Positions 60,355 to 64,000 of a stretch of DNA of 64,000 bases are shown here, piece by piece. The notes beneath the pieces were generated by a model. It saw only the letters and a list, made by a program, of their open reading frames with translations, was not told where the DNA came from and did not search any database. The first letter of the stretch is position 1. Each line of letters opens with the position of its first letter. This DNA is from Eriocheir sinensis (Eukaryota > Arthropoda > Malacostraca > Decapoda > Varunidae), in the NCBI RefSeq assembly GCF_024679095.1, contig NC_066513.1:13885210-13949209 (forward strand). Reading direction: 5' to 3'. Made by a program: the position numbers and the translations under genes.

Positions 60355-60895
60355 TGACGGAGGATGAGAGAGCGAGGAGTGGGGAGAGGGGAGGGAGGAA
60401 GAGGAAAGGCTGGAGAGAAGGGGAGGAGGAGAGGAGAGCCTGGGGAGAGAGAAGACAGGAAAAAGAAGGGCTTGGGATTGGAAGAGCTGGGAGAAGAGAG
60501 ACGAGGAGGCGGGGAGAGGAAGAGTTGGGAAGATGAGAGAGGAGAGGAGAGGAGAAAGAAGGTGAGGAAAGGAAGAGCTAGGAAGAGAGGAGGAACTGGG
60601 GTGAAGGAAGGCAGGGAGAGGAGGAGCTGGAGAGAGAAACAGCTTGGGAGAAGGGAAGTGGAGAGTGGAGAGGAGAGGGAAGGCAAGGAGAGGAAATACT
60701 TGGAAGAAGGGAGGAGAGAGAGAGAGAGGACTGGGGGTAGGGAAGACTAAGAGAGAGAGGGTTGGGAAGAGGAGGCGAAAAGAAAAGGGTAAGGCAAAGA
60801 GAAAGGGAAGTCTGAAAGAAGAAGGGATAGGGAAAGGAAGGGCTTGGAAGATGGGAAAGTGGAGAGAGAGAAGGGAGAGGAAGGGGCTGAGAACA
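60355..60895. repeat. Purine-rich irregular minisatellite
   Basis: GGAAGAGCTGGGA and AGGAGGAGCTGGA and related blocks at loose spacing (near 60480, 60576 and 60621), with GGAGAGGAGAG units. Purine-rich throughout. Confidence 0.75.
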
Positions 60896-60956
60896 CGAAC
60901 TCACTGGGGCAAAAGTCGAATATGTAAGAATCGGTTTCCGGGCGTATGACGTAACA

Positions 60957-60960
<4 letters not shown>

Positions 60961-60998
<38 letters not shown>

Positions 60999-61071
60999 GG
61001 TGGCACATGCTAGTAAAATTTGATAACGGAGATGGATGTGGTATGTCGACATGTATGTTTTATTATCTCGG

Positions 61072-61150
<79 letters not shown>
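60961..61150. repeat. Two (GA)n tracts with a G-run
   Basis: GA at 60961-60987 followed by a G-run to 61000, then GA at 61073-61150. Confidence 0.96.
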
Positions 61151-61152
<2 letters not shown>

Positions 61153-61227
61153 GATGCCATTCTTTTTGTTTGGCATAAAAAAAATAAGTAAAAGCTAGGT
61201 GGCCAAAATCTTTAATTATAAACTCGG

Positions 61228-61482
61228 TAATGATAATGATGACTAAGATGATGATGATGATGATAGTGATGATAATAATGATGGAAATAATGACAGTAAT
61301 GCAGATAAAAACAGGGGTGAAGATCGTAATGATGGAAATAATGACGGTGAAGATGATGATGAAGATGGAAAGAATGACGGCGGTAGTGGTGGTGGTAATA
61401 ATGATGATGATGATGAACGAGCTTGAAAGAGGAGGAGGAGGAGGAGGAGGAGGAGGAGGAGGAGGAGGAGGAGGAGGACCTG
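61228..61482. repeat. GAT-rich and (GGA)n repeats
   Basis: GATGAT and AATGATGGAAATAATGAC units with a partial duplication (61275 and 61329), then GGA at 61430-61478. Confidence 0.92.
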
Positions 61483-61589
61483 ATAATTCATGCAGCGAAA
61501 AATAAGCAAGCAGGCACTTCCCGGAAGACTCTTTGACGGCGACTGGCGGGAGTGAATTTTTTAGTAAATGTGATGGAGTTGGCAAACCT

Positions 61590-61606
61590 GATGATGATGA
61601 TGGCGT

Positions 61607-61642
<36 letters not shown>

Positions 61643-61736
61643 GGGTGGTGGTTTTGGCTCTAGAAGGAAAAACAGTTGTAGTAGTAGAAGTGATGATAAT
61701 AATTAGTAGCAGTGGTAGTAGTAGTAAGAATAATAA

Positions 61737-61772
<36 letters not shown>

Positions 61773-62300
61773 AAGTAGTAGTTTCGTTGTAGTTTCGGTT
61801 CCTGAGATACATTTTTGACGAAGTTCGGTTTGACATTAATACCGAAAATAGTGGTAGTAATAATATTGGTAGTAGTAGTAGTAGTAGTAGTGGAGGGCCG
61901 TGTCATACTGGTAGTCAGAAGCCCAGTTTATATAATGAGGCGGATTAATAGTGATGATGATGTTCCAGGAAGTGGTGATGGTGGTGGTGATGATTATGGA
62001 GTAGTGGACGCCAATGGATTAGGTGGGGATTGCGGTGGTGTTCGTGGAAGTAGTGTTAGTGGTGGTTAGATGTAGTAGTTTACAAATGAGATGAAAACAA
62101 GTGCTTGGTGGTATTAGTGTATGGTAGGGATAGTAGAGATGGTAGTGGTGAAGGGGTTGTCAGTGGAGGTGGTGGAGAGTTTGCTGGTGGTAGTGAAAGA
62201 AGTGGTAGTGGTTAGATGTAGTGGTTTGCAAGTGAGTTAGAGACAATAGTAGTAGTAGTAGTAGTGGTAGTGGTGGAGGGGGTAGTGGTTAGTGGTGGTG
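61590..62300. repeat. AGT/GGT-rich region
   Basis: AGT at 61606-61640, 61736-61782 and 61868-61890; GATGAT and GGTGAT at 61950-61990; GTAGTGGTGG-type units to about 62300. The paired phrase TAGATGTAGTAGTTTACAAA and TAGATGTAGTGGTTTGCAAG (near 62067 and 62213) marks a ~145-bp diverged duplication. Confidence 0.88.
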
Positions 62301-62469
62301 CCGGCGGCTACAAACATACATAATGAAGCAAGTATTGAGCAGCTTTCATTGATCATCGTGAATTATGTAGGCGAGTGAATAATGACATTCCCCGAGGCGT
62401 GATGAATGTGCTTGAGTCAGCTGAGGGAGGCGGGGAAGGAGGAATAAAAAGCAAGAAAGGTGTTTTGAA

Positions 62470-62592
62470 GAACAGGAGGAGGAGGAGGAGGAGGAGGAGA
62501 CAATGAGTTAGTCTATTATGCGTTCGTGTTGTGAGAGGTGAGTGGAGGGAAAGGAAAGACAGATGAGAGGAAAGGGAAGTGTTATTACCGTT

Positions 62593-62656
<64 letters not shown>

Positions 62657-62800
62657 TGCTGCAGCCTCTCCCAATTAGCGGTCAGGTGTGTGGAGGAAAT
62701 TGAAAGTAAGAGTGGCAGTTACCTCCGACCATTGGGGAAAGAAGGAGGAGGAGGAGGAGGAGGAGGAAGAGAAGGAGGAGGAGGAGGAGGAGGAAGACAA
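62470..62800. repeat. (GGA)n, (GA)n and (GGA)n
   Basis: GGA at 62474-62500, GA at 62598-62654, GGA at 62741-62795. Confidence 0.95.
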
Positions 62801-63139
62801 TTAAGAATCATTATCATGGAGAGAAAAAGAGGTACCGCAAAGAGCAGGTGGTTCGTAACTACTACCTGGTAGAAGCTTTTTTTCTTCTTCTTTATAATTA
62901 CATCGACATATTCTTAAAACATGAAAATATCGAACCTTAGCCACTCCGCCTTCCTGTCTGTTTTCCCTCTTTGCCTTTTTCCTAACCTCAATTTCCTTCT
63001 TCTTGTCCTCTGTTTACGCGTTCCATTCCCGAATTTGATGTATTGCCGACGTCATGCAACTATAAAGAAAGGGGTATTTGATGGATTATCTGACGTGTGT
63101 GAGTGTGGGTGTCGATGTAGGTGTGGCTGTTTTTGTTCA
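62801..63139. other. Unassigned
   Basis: About 340 bp of complex sequence with no recognised gene. Confidence 0.45.
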
Positions 63140-63272
63140 GTTGTTTTTTTACATTATAGGAAGCAGCTCAAGGGCAAAAAAAAAATTAATAATGAGAAAA
63201 AAAGCCCGCTAATCACTGCCCCTATAAAAATAAAAGTTTGGAAGTGGCCAAAAGAGAGGTCAATTTCAGGAG
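63140..63272 (+). mobile_element. DR2 dispersed element, copy 5 (best preserved)
   Basis: TTTTTTTACATTATAGGAAG, CAGCTCAAGGGCAAAAAAAA, AAAAAAGCCCGCTAATCACT, GCCCCTATAAAAATAAAA, then AGTGGCCAAAAGAGAGGTCA ATTTC. About 130 bp, bounded by a T-run on the left. It has no tRNA-like A or B box, no coding frame and no obvious terminal inverted repeat. Confidence 0.82.
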
Positions 63273-63279
63273 GAGAGGA

Positions 63280-63385
63280 TGTGAGAGAGGGTGTGGGTGG
63301 AGATGGGTGTGAATGAGGGTGTAGGTGGTGTGGGTGTAGGTGGGTGTAGGTGGGTGTGAGTGGGTGTGGGTGTGGGTGTCGCTGT
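63280..63385. repeat. GGGTGT-type minisatellite
   Basis: About 100 bp of GTGGGTGTAG, GTGGGTGTGA and GTGGGTGTGG units. Confidence 0.85.
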
Positions 63386-63664
63386 CATTTTTAAAGCTGC
63401 TTGATTGGCGTCGCACGAAAAAAAAAAAAATTCAAAATCATTGCATCAGACGGTGGCGTTGATTCAGGAGGGATGGCAGGAGATAAATTTGAAGAGGTGG
63501 GAGGGAGGGGAGGGACGGGGGGCGAGGGGCGACGCTAATAAGGCTATCGTTCATCGTTCCTGTCGGCTTTTGTTTCCTGACGCACGTTTTCTTTTACGCT
63601 TTGTAGCTTTGAGTGCGACGCGTTCATCTGTATCACACTTCGACACGTAACATTCTGATCCTTG
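63386..63664. other. Unassigned
   Basis: Contains an A-run at 63418-63430 and G-rich DNA near 63500-63535. A short + frame (63405-63650) is not recognised. Confidence 0.4.
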
Positions 63665-63965
63665 TACTTCATTTTATTTTTTTTACAACAGAGGCAGAAG
63701 GTCAATGGCAAAAATGAGTAAAGAAACAACAAAATAAAAGCATAAAAGCACATTACAAAACAACATAAAAAAATAATCACAAAAAACATGAAAAATACTT
63801 TAAAAAAACATGAAAAAAACATAAATGCATAACAAAAACATGAAAAAAACAAAAAATACGTAACTAAAACATGAAAGAACATAAAATCAGCAAAAATATA
63901 ACAAAAAGAAAGTCCGCTATGCACCGCTCCTGCAAAGAAAGTAGAATGAGAGGCCAAAAACAGAG
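63665..63965 (+). mobile_element. DR2 dispersed element, copy 6, with internal A-rich expansion
   Basis: Left block TTTTTTTTACAACAGAGGCA, GAAGGTCAATGGCAAAAA; right block GAAAGTCCGCTATGCACCGC, TCCTGCAAAGAAAGTAGAAT, then GAGGCCAAAAACAGAGG. Between them, where copies 4 and 5 have 20-30 bp of A-rich DNA, this one has about 200 bp of ACATGAAAAAAACATAA-like units. Confidence 0.75.
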
Positions 63966-64000
63966 GATTAATTTTGGATTCAATTTCCCTCTTGTATTTT

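Noticed and set aside
61230..61505. Met-rich frame over GAT repeats
   Set aside because: Simple trinucleotide translation.

Overview
This is eukaryotic, animal-type DNA, most likely from a decapod crustacean. That rests on inference: the density and length of microsatellites, CR1-like non-LTR retrotransposons, a tRNA-derived SINE, and one exon of an arthropod-like diacylglycerol kinase. There is no prokaryotic gene organisation, no CRISPR array and no phage or plasmid module.

The only host protein-coding sequence I can support is one 204-bp, phase 0-0 exon at 36338-36541 (+). It encodes part of the tandem C1 region of a type IV diacylglycerol kinase (zeta/iota, Drosophila rdgA-like). No neighbouring exon of that gene is recognisable, so much or all of the window may be intron of a very large gene, at least on both sides of this exon.

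Mobile elements: (i) three families of CR1-like LINE fragments, namely family A at 577-813 and 56727-57094 (+), family C at 23468-24757 and 37072-38640 (-), and family B at 48690-50326 (+), which keeps an uninterrupted reverse transcriptase frame; (ii) a tRNA-derived SINE at about 22960-23245 and a 3' tail of the same family at 7218-7290; (iii) three unnamed dispersed families, called DR1, DR2 and DR3 here.

Layout: 1-6 kb is pyrimidine-rich with long GT and CT tracts and a ~135-bp T/C array; 6-11 kb holds tetranucleotide repeats, a 46/48-bp minisatellite, an 8-unit ~144-bp AT-rich array and an 86-bp duplication; 11.7-13 kb is a ~126-bp T-rich array; 13-22 kb is microsatellite clusters plus a 23-unit 20-bp minisatellite; 22.6-33.2 kb is mostly purine-rich minisatellite interrupted by the SINE, a CR1 copy and two DR1 copies; 33.5-38.6 kb holds the kinase exon and a second CR1 copy; 38.9-41.3 kb holds a tandem array with a CT expansion and a 34-unit 31-bp minisatellite that grew from DR1; 41.4-48.7 kb alternates purine- and pyrimidine-rich arrays; 48.7-50.3 kb is the best CR1 copy; 50.3-64 kb is again arrays and microsatellites.

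Almost all other long open frames are low-complexity translations of repeats (poly-Leu/Ser, His-Thr, Arg-Glu, Val-Cys) and are not annotated as genes. The points most worth a second look are the birth of tandem arrays inside dispersed elements and inside other tandem units, a strong strand bias of the longest CT tracts, a recurrent 100-145 bp period in unrelated arrays, and a tandem copy of the 3' end of the kinase exon with its splice donor.
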